A stretch of 49,464 nucleotides of DNA. Origin: Caulobacterales bacterium. GTDB lineage: Bacteria; Pseudomonadota; Alphaproteobacteria; Caulobacterales; Caulobacteraceae. Made by a program: the position numbers and the translations under genes. The stretch spans positions 1 through 49,464 of the forward strand of contig CANJID010000028.1 in NCBI GenBank assembly GCA_947474395.1, in the 5' to 3' direction. The notes beneath the pieces were generated by a model. The model saw only the letters and a program-made list of their open reading frames with translations, did no database searches and had not been told where the DNA came from. This document shows positions 33,344-43,753 of the stretch, in pieces; within the stretch, counting starts at the first letter, position 1; every line of letters begins with the position of its first letter.

Positions 33344-33700
33344 TCAGAAGCTGTACTTGAGGGCCAGGCTGACAGCCTGGGTCTGGTAGAAGTTCTGGTA
33401 GACGGCGCGGAAGCCCGCCCCCTCGATCTTTTGCTCCAGGCCGAAGCTGTTGAGGACGTCGGTCGCCGACAGGCTCGCCTCCAACCGGTTCTTGAGGAAT
33501 TTGCGCGTCAGCGAGAAGTCGATCGACGAACGGGCGGACTGGGTCCCCTGCGGGATGTTTCGGGGCGCGTAGTAGGCGCCGCTAAGTTGGAGCTGCAGGG
33601 CCCACGGCAGGCTGACCTGGCTGTTCAGCTTCAAGTCCCAGGTGGACTCGCTGGACTTGTCGATGAACAGGGGCCGGCGGACTGGGAACAGCAGCTCGAT
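33344..33700 (-). pseudogene. C-terminal fragment of an outer-membrane beta-barrel receptor
   Basis: The frame contains alternating-strand barrel sequence (FIDKSSESTWDLKLNSQVSL, LQLSGAYYAPRNIPQGTQ, LEASLSATDVLNSFGL) and ends in LKYSF, the C-terminal Phe of an outer-membrane protein. This is the last part of a TonB-dependent/OMP barrel. No plug, signal peptide or start belongs to it; at about 33700 the sequence changes to an acetyltransferase fragment in another frame. The barrel part is undamaged otherwise. Confidence 0.75.
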
Positions 33701-33795
33701 ACGATAGCGTTCGCGTCGGCTAGCTCGACGGGGCGCAACAACAGTCGCTCGGTCCAAAGTTTGGGCGTGGGAGGAAGCAGGGATGGGTTGGTCAT
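33700..33795 (-). pseudogene. N-terminal fragment of a GNAT acetyltransferase
   Basis: From the ATG at 33793-33795, with GAGAG upstream, the reading is MTNPSLLPPTPKLW, then TERLLLRPVELADANAIV. That is the classic opening of RimJ/RimL-type GNAT enzymes. After this the frame enters the outer-membrane barrel sequence out of register and ends soon. Start and ribosome site are intact, so a short chimeric peptide could still be made, but the enzyme is lost. Confidence 0.65.
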
Positions 33796-34139
33796 GGCCG
33801 TCTCTCGGATGGAGGACGACTTGGCCGTTATCTCAGCCCTGCCGTCCGGCGGGGCTGATGGAGGCTGTTATGCAGCTATCGCCGCGCGCAAGCGTCCGCC
33901 GCCCCGAAGGGTGCTTTCCGCGAGCTGCACATCGATTGCGTGTGGTGAGCCATCGCGAAGTTCTTGAGCGGATCGAACGGCAGGTCAAGGTTGGAAACCT
34001 CGGTCTCTCGCGCCAGGGCGAACACAACGACAGGGCACGCCATTAGGTGGATGTCTGCTCCTGACCCATTCCGGAATTTCCCAGAGGTCGGAAGCCGCTC
34101 GATTTGGCCTGAGCGATCGGGCCGAATTGAACCCGCCCC
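33796..34139. other. Stretch without a recognisable gene before era
   Basis: 344 bases. The only open frame of note is a 55-codon minus-strand one from an ATG at 34041-34043 to a TAG at 33876-33878, starting MACPVVVFALARETEV. I do not recognise it, and it may be another remnant. Composition is slightly less GC-rich than era. No terminator is visible for era. Confidence 0.5.
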
Positions 34140-35102
34140 CTACGCGTCGAAATCCAGCCCCTGCTCGGTGTAGAGGTCGCGGCGGTCCTGCCACTTGTCG
34201 TCGACCTTGACGTGCAGGAACAGGTGCACCGGCCGGTCCAGGATCTGGGCCAGGTCCTCGCGGGACTTGGAGCCGATCCACTTCAGGGTCTGGCCGTTCT
34301 GGCCGAGGATGATGGCGCGCTGGCCTTCCCGCTCGACGTAGATGTTCTGCTCGATCCGCACCGCCCCGTCCTTGACCTCCTTGAACGAGGTGGTCTCCAC
34401 GGCGGCCGCGTAAGGCAGCTCCTCGTGGACGCGCAGGTAGAGCTTCTCGCGGGTGATCTCGGCGGCCAGCAGGCGCACCGGCAGGTCGGCGCTCTGGTCC
34501 TCGGGGTACAGCCACGGCCCCTCGGGCATCAGGCCGGCCAGTCGCTTCTTCAGGTCCTCGACCCCCGAGCCGTTGTGGGCGGAGATCATGAAGGCCTCGG
34601 AATAGCACTCTGATCCGAATAGGGTTTCGGCGATGGCCAGCAGGCTGTCGCGGCGCACCAGATCGATCTTGTTGAGCGCCAGGATCGCTTTCCGCCCGCT
34701 CTGCTTCATCTTCTCGACGATGGTGGCGGTGTCGATGGCCGAGCGCTTCTGGGCCGGCGTCGCCGTCCCCGCCAGCACCGCGACCTCGCCCTCGGCGTCC
34801 ACCAGATGCACCACCGCGTCCGCGTCCTCGGCGCCCGCCCAGGCCGAGCGGACCATGGCGCGGTCCAGGCGTCGCCTCGGGGTGAAGACCCCCGGGGTGT
34901 CGACCAGCACGACTTGGCTCTGGCCCTCCATCGCGACGCCCCTCACCGGGAAGCGCGTCGTCTGCACCTTCTGGGTGACGATGGAGACCTTGGACCCGAC
35001 GAGCCGGTTGACCAGGGTCGACTTGCCGGCGTTCGGCGCGCCGATGACCGCGGCGAAACCCGCCCGCGTGCCGCCCTCGCTGGAAGTTTCCGTCTCGCTC
35101 AA
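34140..35102 (-). CDS. era: Ribosome-assembly GTPase Era
   Basis: 320 residues from a TTG at 35100-35102. The start is set by GAGAGAAGG upstream and by a TTGA overlap with the rnc stop. The GTPase domain has GAPNAGKST (G1), DTPG (G3) and NKIDL (G4). The KH domain follows (EQNIYVEREGQRAIILGQNG, then LKWIGSKSREDLAQIL). Era binds the 3' end of 16S rRNA during 30S maturation. It closes the conserved run lepB-rnc-era; recO, which normally comes next, is displaced by 6.8 kb. Confidence 0.96.
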   Translation of the reverse strand: MSETETSSEGGTRAGFAAVIGAPNAGKSTLVNRLVGSKVSIVTQKVQTTRFPVRGVAMEGQSQVVLVDTPGVFTPRRRLDRAMVRSAWAGAEDADAVVHLVDAEGEVAVLAGTATPAQKRSAIDTATIVEKMKQSGRKAILALNKIDLVRRDSLLAIAETLFGSECYSEAFMISAHNGSGVEDLKKRLAGLMPEGPWLYPEDQSADLPVRLLAAEITREKLYLRVHEELPYAAAVETTSFKEVKDGAVRIEQNIYVEREGQRAIILGQNGQTLKWIGSKSREDLAQILDRPVHLFLHVKVDDKWQDRRDLYTEQGLDFDA

Positions 35103-35794
35103 ACCGCACCTTCTCTCGTCATCAGGGCCAGAGCGGCCGCCTTTTCCGCCGCCTGGCGCGAAGGCCCGGCGCCCTGCGCCGGCTCCAGTCCCACGACCTG
35201 CACCTCGCAGGTGAACTGCGGCGCGTGGTCCGGCCCCTCGCGGTTCGTCACCTGGTAGACCGGCAGGGGCTTGCCCCGGGCCGCGGCCCATTCCTGCAGG
35301 GCCGACTTGGTGTTGTGCGCGCGGGGATCAAGAGGACTTTCAAGCTCTTCCTTCCAGATCCTCAACCAGACCTCGCGCACCGCGTCGAGGCCCGCCTCCA
35401 GATATAGGGCGGCGATCAGCGCCTCGCAGGCGTCGCTCAGCAGGGTGTCCTGGTTGCGGGCGCCGCGCTTGGTCTCGCCCGCCGCGACTCGCATGGCCTC
35501 GCCGATACCGAGCCGCCGCGCCACCCGGGCGCAGGCCTGCCCGTCCACGATCGCGTGCAGGCGGGGCGAGAGCTCGCCCTCGCTGGAGTCCGGATAGCGG
35601 CCGACCAGATATTCCGCCGCCAGCAGGCCCAGCACCCGGTCCCCTAAGAACTCCAGTCGCTCGTTGTCGCTGACGGGGCGCGCGCCCTGGCTGACGCTGG
35701 AATGGGTCAGGGCGCGCTCGAGCAGGGCGGCGTCGGAGAAGCGGCGGCCAAGCCGCGCCTCCAGCTCGGCGACGGCGTCGGCCCGGGCGTTCAC
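35099..35794 (-). CDS. rnc: Ribonuclease III
   Basis: 231 residues from a GTG at 35792-35794. The catalytic domain has the signature NERLEFLGDRVLGL (about 43-56) and the second acidic set LLSDACEALIAALYLE. The C-terminal double-stranded RNA-binding domain runs from NTKSALQEWAAARG to SRQAAEKAAALAL. It cuts double-stranded RNA, including rRNA precursors. It starts 10 bp after lepB and its stop overlaps the TTG of era, so it is part of one operon. No strong ribosome site precedes the GTG, suggesting coupling to lepB. Confidence 0.96.
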   Translation of the reverse strand: MNARADAVAELEARLGRRFSDAALLERALTHSSVSQGARPVSDNERLEFLGDRVLGLLAAEYLVGRYPDSSEGELSPRLHAIVDGQACARVARRLGIGEAMRVAAGETKRGARNQDTLLSDACEALIAALYLEAGLDAVREVWLRIWKEELESPLDPRAHNTKSALQEWAAARGKPLPVYQVTNREGPDHAPQFTCEVQVVGLEPAQGAGPSRQAAEKAAALALMTREGAV

Positions 35795-35804
35795 GAGCGG
35801 CCCA

Positions 35805-36734
35805 CTACTGCAGGCGCTTGCCGAAGCGGCCCGGCCGTACGTCGGTGAACCAGGTCCAGGGCTTGAACAGGGAGGCCCCCATCTTCCATGAGAACAGGAT
35901 CACCTCGGCCCGGCCCACCAGGTTCTCGGCGGGCACGAAGCCGACGCCGATCTCCGGCGGGAAGCGGCTGTCCACCGAGTTGTCCCGGTTGTCGCCCATC
36001 ATGAAGTACTGGCCCGCCGGCACCGTATAGACGTCGGTGTTCTCCACATCGCCCTGAGGGTCGTTGATGTAGGTGACGAAGTTCTTCTTGCCCAAGGTGT
36101 TCTCGAAGCGCTGCACCTCGCGCGGAACGCCGAAGGCGCTCTCGGTCATCTCGGACTTCAGCTGCACCCGGGGGACATGCTCGTTGTTGATCAGCAGCGA
36201 GCCGCCGCGGACCTGGATGTGGTCGCCGGGCAGACCCACCAGCCGCTTGATGTAGTCGGTGTGGCCGTCGCGGGGCAGCTTGAACACCACGATGTCGCCG
36301 CGGTGCGGTTCCTTCTTGAAGAGGCGCCCGTGGAAGATCGGCGGCTCGAACGGGATGGAGTTGCGGCTCCAGCCGTAGGCGAATTTCGAGACGATGATGT
36401 AGTCGCCTTCCAGCAGCGTCGGCTCCATCGAGGCCGACGGGATGGTGAAGGGCTGGAAGAAGATCACCCGCAGGAACAGCGCGATCAGCAAGGCGAAGAC
36501 GATGGTCTTGGTGAGCTCGAAGGCCTCGTGGCCGGCGGCCTTGGCCATTTCCTTGCCGTCGCGCGGCTTGGCGACTGCGGCGGCCTCGACTTGGGTGGGG
36601 GCGCCCTCGGCGGGGACCTCGACGGGCGCGGCCTCGGCGGCGGAGACTTCCTGGCCGGCGCCGGCAGGGGCTTCCACGGCTTCGACCTTGGGCTCGTCGC
36701 CGGGCGCGGCGTCTTCAGGGGGGACGGTGGTCAT
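35805..36734 (-). CDS. lepB: Signal peptidase I
   Basis: 309 residues from the ATG at 36732-36734. Catalytic Ser102 is in PSASMEPTLLEGDYIIVSKF and Lys163 in YIKRLVGLPGD. The box GDNRDNSVDSR is near residue 243. One membrane helix (TIVFALLIALFLRVIFF, 77-93) anchors it. An unusual acidic, Pro/Ala/Glu-rich cytoplasmic tail of about 70 residues precedes the helix; such tails occur in some alphaproteobacteria. It removes signal peptides from the many secreted proteins of the window. It lies between acpS and rnc. Confidence 0.96.
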   Translation of the reverse strand: MTTVPPEDAAPGDEPKVEAVEAPAGAGQEVSAAEAAPVEVPAEGAPTQVEAAAVAKPRDGKEMAKAAGHEAFELTKTIVFALLIALFLRVIFFQPFTIPSASMEPTLLEGDYIIVSKFAYGWSRNSIPFEPPIFHGRLFKKEPHRGDIVVFKLPRDGHTDYIKRLVGLPGDHIQVRGGSLLINNEHVPRVQLKSEMTESAFGVPREVQRFENTLGKKNFVTYINDPQGDVENTDVYTVPAGQYFMMGDNRDNSVDSRFPPEIGVGFVPAENLVGRAEVILFSWKMGASLFKPWTWFTDVRPGRFGKRLQ

Positions 36735-36816
36735 ACGGTCTTCGCGTCCTGATACTGAATGTGGCCTTCGGGGGCCTGCGGCAGGCGTGAAGACGCCGGC
36801 GCAAAGCCCTAGTCCC

Positions 36817-37257
36817 TCACTCCGGCGGGAGCAAGTCTCGGGCCAGGGCGCCAAGAACGTCCTTTGGGACCGCCTCGATGATGACGAAGGCCTGGGCGAA
36901 CGGCACGTCGTCGGTGAGGCTCACATGGATCACGGAAATATGGCCTTCGGGCGCCATCTCCGCCAGGCGTAGGGCCGCCCCCCCGGTCAGCTTCATGGTC
37001 GGCTTGCCCGAGGGCAGGTTGACCACCCCCATGTCGCGCCAGAACACCCCCCGGCTCATGCCGGTGCCCAGCGCCTTGGCGCAGGCCTCCTTGGCGGCGA
37101 AGCGCCGGGCGTAGCTCCCTGCCCGGTCGGCCTTGCGCTCCGAGCGGCTCCGCTCCAGGTCGGTGAAGATGCGTAATGTGAAACGCTCGCCGAAACGGTC
37201 CAGGCTCGCCTGGATGCGGCGGATGTCGGTCAGGTCCGAGCCCAGGCCGAGGATCAA
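36817..37257 (-). CDS. acpS: Holo-[acyl-carrier-protein] synthase
   Basis: 146 residues from a TTG at 37255-37257, supported by GGGAG upstream and a TTGA overlap with the pdxJ stop. The signature [12 protein letters not shown] at the N-terminus and [16 protein letters not shown] (about 51-66) carry the Mg2+ and CoA-binding residues. It transfers 4'-phosphopantetheine from CoA to the serine of ACP. It is a little longer than E. coli AcpS (126). It is coupled to pdxJ, the widely conserved pair. Confidence 0.95.
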   Translation of the reverse strand: MILGLGSDLTDIRRIQASLDRFGERFTLRIFTDLERSRSERKADRAGSYARRFAAKEACAKALGTGMSRGVFWRDMGVVNLPSGKPTMKLTGGAALRLAEMAPEGHISVIHVSLTDDVPFAQAFVIIEAVPKDVLGALARDLLPPE

Positions 37258-38030
37258 GCCGCCGCTCCCGGAGCGCGACCGGCCCGCGCCTCATCCATCA
37301 GCGCGCGCATGCGGCGGATGGCGGAATCCAGGCCGATGAAGATGGCCTCCCCGATCAGGAAGTGGCCGATGTTCAGCTCCGCCAGCTCGGGGATGGCCGC
37401 GACGGCGGCGACCGTGGCGTAGTCGATGCCGTGGCCCGCATGGACCTCCAGGCCCAGCCGCGCGGCCTCTGTCGCCCCGCGCTTCAGCCGTTCCAGCAGG
37501 GCCTCGGCGCGCGCCGTGTCGCGGGCGCGCACGGCGTCGCAATAGGCGCCGGTGTGCAGCTCGACCACCTGCGCGCCCACCTTGGCGGCGGCGGCGATCT
37601 GGGCCGGATCGGCCTCGATGAAGAGGGAGACGCGGATGCCCGCCCCGACCAGGGCGGCGACCGCGGGGGCGATGCGGTTGTGCCCCCCCGCGACGTCGAG
37701 CCCGCCCTCGGTGGTCACCTCCTCGCGGCGCTCCGGCACCAGGCAGGCGGCGTGGGGGCGGTGGGCGAGCGCAATGCCCAGCATCTCCTCCGTGACGGCC
37801 ATCTCGAGGTTCAGGGGCTTGCCCCGCACGCGGCAGAGTTCGGACAGCTCGTCGATGTCGGCGTCCGAGATATGGCGACGGTCTTCGCGCAGGTGCGCCG
37901 TGATCCCGTCGGCGCCCGCCAGCATGGCGATCTCGGCGGCGCGGGACGGCTCAGGATAGGTCTCGCCCCGGGCGTTCCGGATGGTCGCCACGTGATCGAT
38001 GTTGACCCCGAGACGAAGGCGGGCCGTCAC
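37254..38030 (-). CDS. pdxJ: Pyridoxine 5'-phosphate synthase
   Basis: 258 residues from a GTG at 38028-38030, overlapping the pyrE stop as GTGA. It is a TIM barrel with [16 protein letters not shown] at the N-terminus, [16 protein letters not shown], the central [34 protein letters not shown] and the C-terminal [16 protein letters not shown]. It condenses 1-deoxyxylulose 5-phosphate with 3-amino-2-oxopropyl phosphate to pyridoxine phosphate, the last step of the DXP-dependent B6 pathway. It is part of the pyrE-pdxJ-acpS-lepB transcript. Confidence 0.96.
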   Translation of the reverse strand: MTARLRLGVNIDHVATIRNARGETYPEPSRAAEIAMLAGADGITAHLREDRRHISDADIDELSELCRVRGKPLNLEMAVTEEMLGIALAHRPHAACLVPERREEVTTEGGLDVAGGHNRIAPAVAALVGAGIRVSLFIEADPAQIAAAAKVGAQVVELHTGAYCDAVRARDTARAEALLERLKRGATEAARLGLEVHAGHGIDYATVAAVAAIPELAELNIGHFLIGEAIFIGLDSAIRRMRALMDEARAGRAPGAAA

Positions 38031-38611
38031 GCGGTGAGCCTGCGGCTGCCCGGCTCCTCCGCCGGGATCGCGGCGAGCTCGGGGGGAATCTGGTCGGCGG
38101 GATAGGCGGGAACGTCCAGGGTGCAGAGCGCGATCAGCGGCGCGCCCACGTCGGCCTTGCCGCCGGAACGGTCGACGATGCAGGCGGCGGCCACCACCTC
38201 GCCCCCGGCCTTTTTGATCGCTTCCACGCATTCGCGGAACGACAGGCCGGTGGAGATCACGTCCTCGACCACCACCACCTTGGCGCCGGGCTGCAAGCTG
38301 AAGGCGCGGCGGAAGCGAAACTCGCCCCCTTCCCGCTCGACGTACATGGCCGGGACCTTCAGGCGCCGCGCGACCTCGTAGCCGGGAATGATCGCCCCCA
38401 CGGCCGGGGACACCACCACGTCGAAGGCGGGCGTCGCCGCCTTCACCTTGTCCGCGAGGGCGCTGCAAAGCCGCTCCGTGCGGTCGGGGTACATGAAGAC
38501 CAGGTTCTTCTGCAGGAACATCGGGCTGTGCAGCCCCGACGACAGGATGAAGTGGCCTTCGCGCAGGGCGCCCGCGCCGCGAAATTCGTCCAGGACCTGA
38601 TTGGAGTTCAT
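38027..38611 (-). CDS. pyrE: Orotate phosphoribosyltransferase
   Basis: 194 residues from the ATG at 38609-38611. Two more in-frame ATGs lie 2 and 4 codons upstream, and none has a clear ribosome site, so the start is uncertain. The PRPP motif [16 protein letters not shown] and the segments [14 protein letters not shown] and [16 protein letters not shown] fix the family. It makes OMP from orotate and PRPP. The stop overlaps the pdxJ GTG. Upstream a divergent EF-hand gene separates it from rel. Confidence 0.94.
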   Translation of the reverse strand: MNSNQVLDEFRGAGALREGHFILSSGLHSPMFLQKNLVFMYPDRTERLCSALADKVKAATPAFDVVVSPAVGAIIPGYEVARRLKVPAMYVEREGGEFRFRRAFSLQPGAKVVVVEDVISTGLSFRECVEAIKKAGGEVVAAACIVDRSGGKADVGAPLIALCTLDVPAYPADQIPPELAAIPAEEPGSRRLTA

Positions 38612-38789
38612 GGTCATTCGCATACCCGCGCGGACGCGGAAGGACAACCAGTCGCAGGGCAGGCGCGGGGCGACGGAAACCGGCGGCGCCGAACGTGGGA
38701 TTGGTCAGAGCGGCGCCAACGCGCGGCGCTCGTGCGACCGCCGGGTGGGGACTCCGGTCGCCGCTACATCAATCGGGAAGGAAATTACC

Positions 38790-39143
<354 letters not shown>

Positions 39144-39164
39144 GCCTTAAGCCAGCCTGAGTAA

Positions 39165-39202
39165 GGCCGGGTGGTGCGCCCTCGCCGCCCGGCCTCTTTT
39201 TT
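39165..39202 (+). terminator. Rho-independent terminator of the EF-hand gene
   Basis: GGCCGGG (39165-39171) pairs with CCCGGCC (39188-39194), followed by TCTTTTTT. It is 20 bases after the EF-hand stop codon and just short of the end of the convergent rel gene. Confidence 0.85.
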
Positions 39203-39215
39203 GTTGGGAAGCCGG

Positions 39216-41533
<2,318 letters not shown>

Positions 41534-41537
<4 letters not shown>

Positions 41538-41893
41538 TAGCGATCCTCCTGCCCGCCGTCACGGTCGGACTGAAGGGCGCGGACGAGCTCCTGCTCGGAC
41601 ATGTGCATGTGCTGCGGATCGGCCAGCAGGGCCAGGGTCTCGGCCTCTTCCTCGGCCTCGGTGCGCTCGTCCACCCGCTGCAGGGAGGCGATCACGATTT
41701 CCCGCAGGCCCTCGGCGTCGACGGCCTCGTCGGCGATTTCGCGCAACGCCACGACGGGGTTCTTGTCGTTGTCCCGCTCGACCAGGATCGGCGTGCCCGT
41801 GGAGATGGCCCGGGCGCGATGCGCCGCCAGCAGCACCAGGCTGAAACGGTTGGGGACCTTCTCGACGCAGTCCTCGACGGTGACGCGGGCCAT
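41534..41893 (-). CDS. rpoZ: RNA polymerase omega subunit
   Basis: 119 residues. [20 protein letters not shown] and [10 protein letters not shown], followed by [16 protein letters not shown], are the omega fold. The C-terminal part is an acidic tail ending DGGQEDRY. Omega helps assemble RNA polymerase and, in proteobacteria, is part of one ppGpp site. The ATG at 41891-41893 has TTGAGGA upstream. Its last codons contain the AGGAGG that serves the downstream rel gene, and its TGA overlaps the proposed CTG start of rel. Confidence 0.95.
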
Positions 41894-41920
41894 GGAATCC
41901 TCAAGGCGGTTGAACCGTCC

Positions 41921-41949
41921 CACATAAGGCGGCGGGGCGTTTGTTGCAA
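41921..41949 (-). promoter_or_regulatory. Candidate promoter of rpoZ-rel
   Basis: On the minus strand TTGCAA (41944-41949), 17 bases, then TATGTG (41921-41926), 27 bases before the rpoZ ATG. Moderate match to a housekeeping promoter; pattern only. Confidence 0.3.
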
Positions 41950-42101
41950 CCGCGAAAGGGGGTGGTGCCGTGTTGATAGCGGATCAGTCGATCTCCAACC
42001 GGGGCAATCCCTTAGTGATCTCGATCGTTTCCAAGCTGAGTGTGATCACCCGTTGAAAGAGCTTCAGTGGATAGGCTGGATCCCCCACCCGTTTCGGCCG
42101 G

Positions 42102-42293
42102 CCCACGGCGTTCCGGGAGTTCCTGCTCGATGCGCCGCGCCTGTTCGAGGCCCTCGGCGCGAGCCTCGGCGCGCTGAACCACATCCACAGCTTCTGGAGC
42201 TTCCGCTTCCCCGCGGGCCTGCCGGCGAGCGCCACGGCGGACGAGATGCTCGGAATCCTCGCCGACTTCGAGGCCGGCTTCACGGGGCGCTAG
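42102..42293 (+). pseudogene. 3' remnant of an unidentified gene
   Basis: 63 codons with protein-like composition (FREFLLDAPRLFEALGAS, HIHSFWSFRFPAG, MLGILADFEAGF) end at TAG 42291-42293. No start codon or ribosome site fits. Upstream, at about 41960-42090, the DNA turns less GC-rich and unrelated. I do not recognise the family. The stop codon lies in the first bases of a palindromic repeat, suggesting that the original gene end was captured beside it. Confidence 0.5.
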
Positions 42294-42342
42294 AGCGCGT
42301 TAGGCGAAAGTGTGAGCGGTTTCGCCGCTCGAACGCGCTCTA
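42291..42342. repeat. Nested palindromic repeat element 1
   Basis: TAGAGCGCGTT (42291-42301) and AACGCGCTCTA (42332-42342) are perfect complements. Inside them, GGCGAAA and TTTCGCC form a second perfect pair. The shape is that of a REP-like intergenic element; similar sequences are frequent, to my memory, in Caulobacteraceae genomes. Confidence 0.75.
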
Positions 42343-42355
42343 AATGCATAGAATT

Positions 42356-42405
42356 AGAGCCTTTTTACACGGGACAGATGATTCCATCTGACCCTAAAAG
42401 GCTCT
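42356..42405. repeat. Nested palindromic repeat element 2
   Basis: AGAGCCTTTT (42356-42365) pairs with AAAAGGCTCT (42396-42405). Between them, CAGATG and CATCTG pair around ATTC, with GGG/CCC outside. It lies 13 bases from element 1 and 4 bases from the end of the next minus-strand gene. As RNA it would also form a strong hairpin for that gene. Confidence 0.75.
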
Positions 42406-42408
42406 GCC

Positions 42409-43008
42409 TTACCCCTCCCGCTTCGCCCACATCGCCTCGTGCTGCAGCCCGCCGATCCGGGCGGCGGCGGCGCTGACGAAGGCGCTCAGGAGCATGCCGA
42501 TGGCGATGAAGAGGGAGGACTGGGCGGCGATCCTGGCGGCGCGGTTGGCCTGGGCCGGGGTGAGGTCGGCGGCGGCGGCTGCTGAGGCGGCGGCGAGCTG
42601 GTCGGCGTAGGGGGCCAGGACGATGGCGGCCAGGACCACGCCGGCTATGGTGGCGACGGCCCAGGCGAAGAGGCCGTGGGCGGTGTCGCGGAAGTGGCTC
42701 TCGTCTCCGTGCACCCCGATCCAGGTGGTGCGCAGGCGCCCCGCCAGGTAGCCGCCCAAGGCTCCGGACAGGACCTGGATGACGATCGCGGCCGCCCCCA
42801 CCGTCGGGTTGAAGCCGGCGAGGGAGCTGCGCGTGGCGAGCCCCGGCAGGCCGGTGGCGTAGCCGAGCCCCGCCGCCGCCAGGGTCAGGACCAGGGCGAA
42901 GGCGACGGCGACGGCCGCGCCGGCCCAGATCGCCGCCCAGGAGATTGGGGCCTGGGGCGCGGCGAGCGCTGAAGGGACAGGGGCGGAGAAGACGGTGTCG
43001 GCGGGCAT
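42409..43008 (-). CDS. Integral membrane protein of unknown function (PhnA-like annotation group)
   Basis: 199 residues from the ATG at 43006-43008 (GGAG upstream). About four membrane helices: ISWAAIWAGAAVAVAFALVL, a Gly-rich AAIVIQVLSGALGGYLAGRL, AWAVATIAGVVLAAIVLAPY and LFIAIGMLLSAFVSAAAARI. The loop RTTWIGVHGDESHFRDTAHG is polar and conserved-looking. Similar proteins are often labelled PhnA-like without evidence. It shares a transcript with a 26-codon membrane peptide gene 16 bp upstream. Function is unknown. Confidence 0.75.
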   Translation of the reverse strand: MPADTVFSAPVPSALAAPQAPISWAAIWAGAAVAVAFALVLTLAAAGLGYATGLPGLATRSSLAGFNPTVGAAAIVIQVLSGALGGYLAGRLRTTWIGVHGDESHFRDTAHGLFAWAVATIAGVVLAAIVLAPYADQLAAASAAAAADLTPAQANRAARIAAQSSLFIAIGMLLSAFVSAAAARIGGLQHEAMWAKREG

Positions 43009-43024
43009 GGCGGGCAAGCTCCGG

Positions 43025-43105
43025 TCAGAAGTGTTGGGTGCACATCGCCAGGAGCAGGATGATCGGGATGGGCACGCCGATCAGAAGCAGCAGGATGGAA
43101 CGCAT
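43025..43105 (-). CDS. 26-residue hydrophobic membrane peptide
   Basis: The small open frame starts at ATG 43103-43105, with GAGGG upstream, and ends at TGA 43025-43027. It reads MRSILLLLIGVPIPIILLL followed by a short tail ending QHF: one membrane span with a Gly-Val-Pro-x-Pro kink. It stands 16 bp before the four-helix membrane protein gene. Short peptides of this pattern recur in alphaproteobacteria next to such genes (memory, not searched). Probably a small membrane subunit or regulator. Confidence 0.65.
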   Translation of the reverse strand: MRSILLLLIGVPIPIILLLAMCTQHF

Positions 43106-43207
43106 GGGCGCCCTCGTTCGCGTGGGTTTCCGAATGATCGGGCGGTCGGCGGCGCCGGGCCCGAAAGGCTCGGGCTCACAATGCGTCAGGGCTGCGGGCG
43201 TTCCGCC

Positions 43208-43723
43208 TTACGAACCAATCGCCTTCGCGTCCGCCCCCACCGTGGCCCGGCGGGCCAGCTCGGCCGCGGTGGCGCCGCTGACGGGATGGCGCCAGCTCGG
43301 GGCGATCTCGGCCAGGGGGCCCATGACGAAGAGGCGCTCGTGGGCGCGGGCATGGGGCAGGTGGAAGCCCTCCCCGTCGGCGACTTCCCGGCCATAGGCG
43401 ATCAGGTCGAGGTCGAGGATGCGGGGGGCGTTGGATTCCGAGCGCCTTCGGCCGAACTCGGCCTCCAGGCGGTGCAGGGCCGCCAGGGTCTCCCCCGGGT
43501 TCAGGCTCGTCTCGACAATGGCGACGGCGTTGATGTAGTCAGGCCGGGTCGGGTCGGGCCAGGATTTCGAACGCCAGAACGACGACCGGCGGGCCACCTT
43601 CAGGCCCGCGTCCGCGAACCGGGCCAGCGCCGCCTCCATCACAACAAGGGAAGACACGCCGCCTTCGCCCGCCAGGTTTCCGCCCAGGGCCACCACAACC
43701 GCCGCATCAAGATTTTCACTCAA
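43208..43723 (-). CDS. folK: HPPK (2-amino-4-hydroxy-6-hydroxymethyldihydropteridine pyrophosphokinase)
   Basis: 171 residues from a TTG at 43721-43723, with GGAG seven bases upstream. ALGGNLAGEGG opens the fold. RSKSWPDPTRPDYINAVAIV contains the substrate loop, SNAPRILDLDLIAYG the Mg2+ aspartates, and LPHARAHERLFVMGPLAEIA the ATP site. It transfers pyrophosphate from ATP to the pterin, the step before dihydropteroate synthase in folate synthesis. It is divergent from the NYN gene with only 30 bp between starts, so the promoters must overlap or lie inside the opposite gene. Confidence 0.94.
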   Translation of the reverse strand: MSENLDAAVVVALGGNLAGEGGVSSLVVMEAALARFADAGLKVARRSSFWRSKSWPDPTRPDYINAVAIVETSLNPGETLAALHRLEAEFGRRRSESNAPRILDLDLIAYGREVADGEGFHLPHARAHERLFVMGPLAEIAPSWRHPVSGATAAELARRATVGADAKAIGS

Positions 43724-43753
43724 ACCATTTCTCCGACACGGGAATTTCCGCCC

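Noticed and set aside
41984-42283. Minus-strand frame near the repeats ending in LPRLEID
   Set aside because: Half of it is antisense to the plus-strand remnant; the rest is too short to judge.
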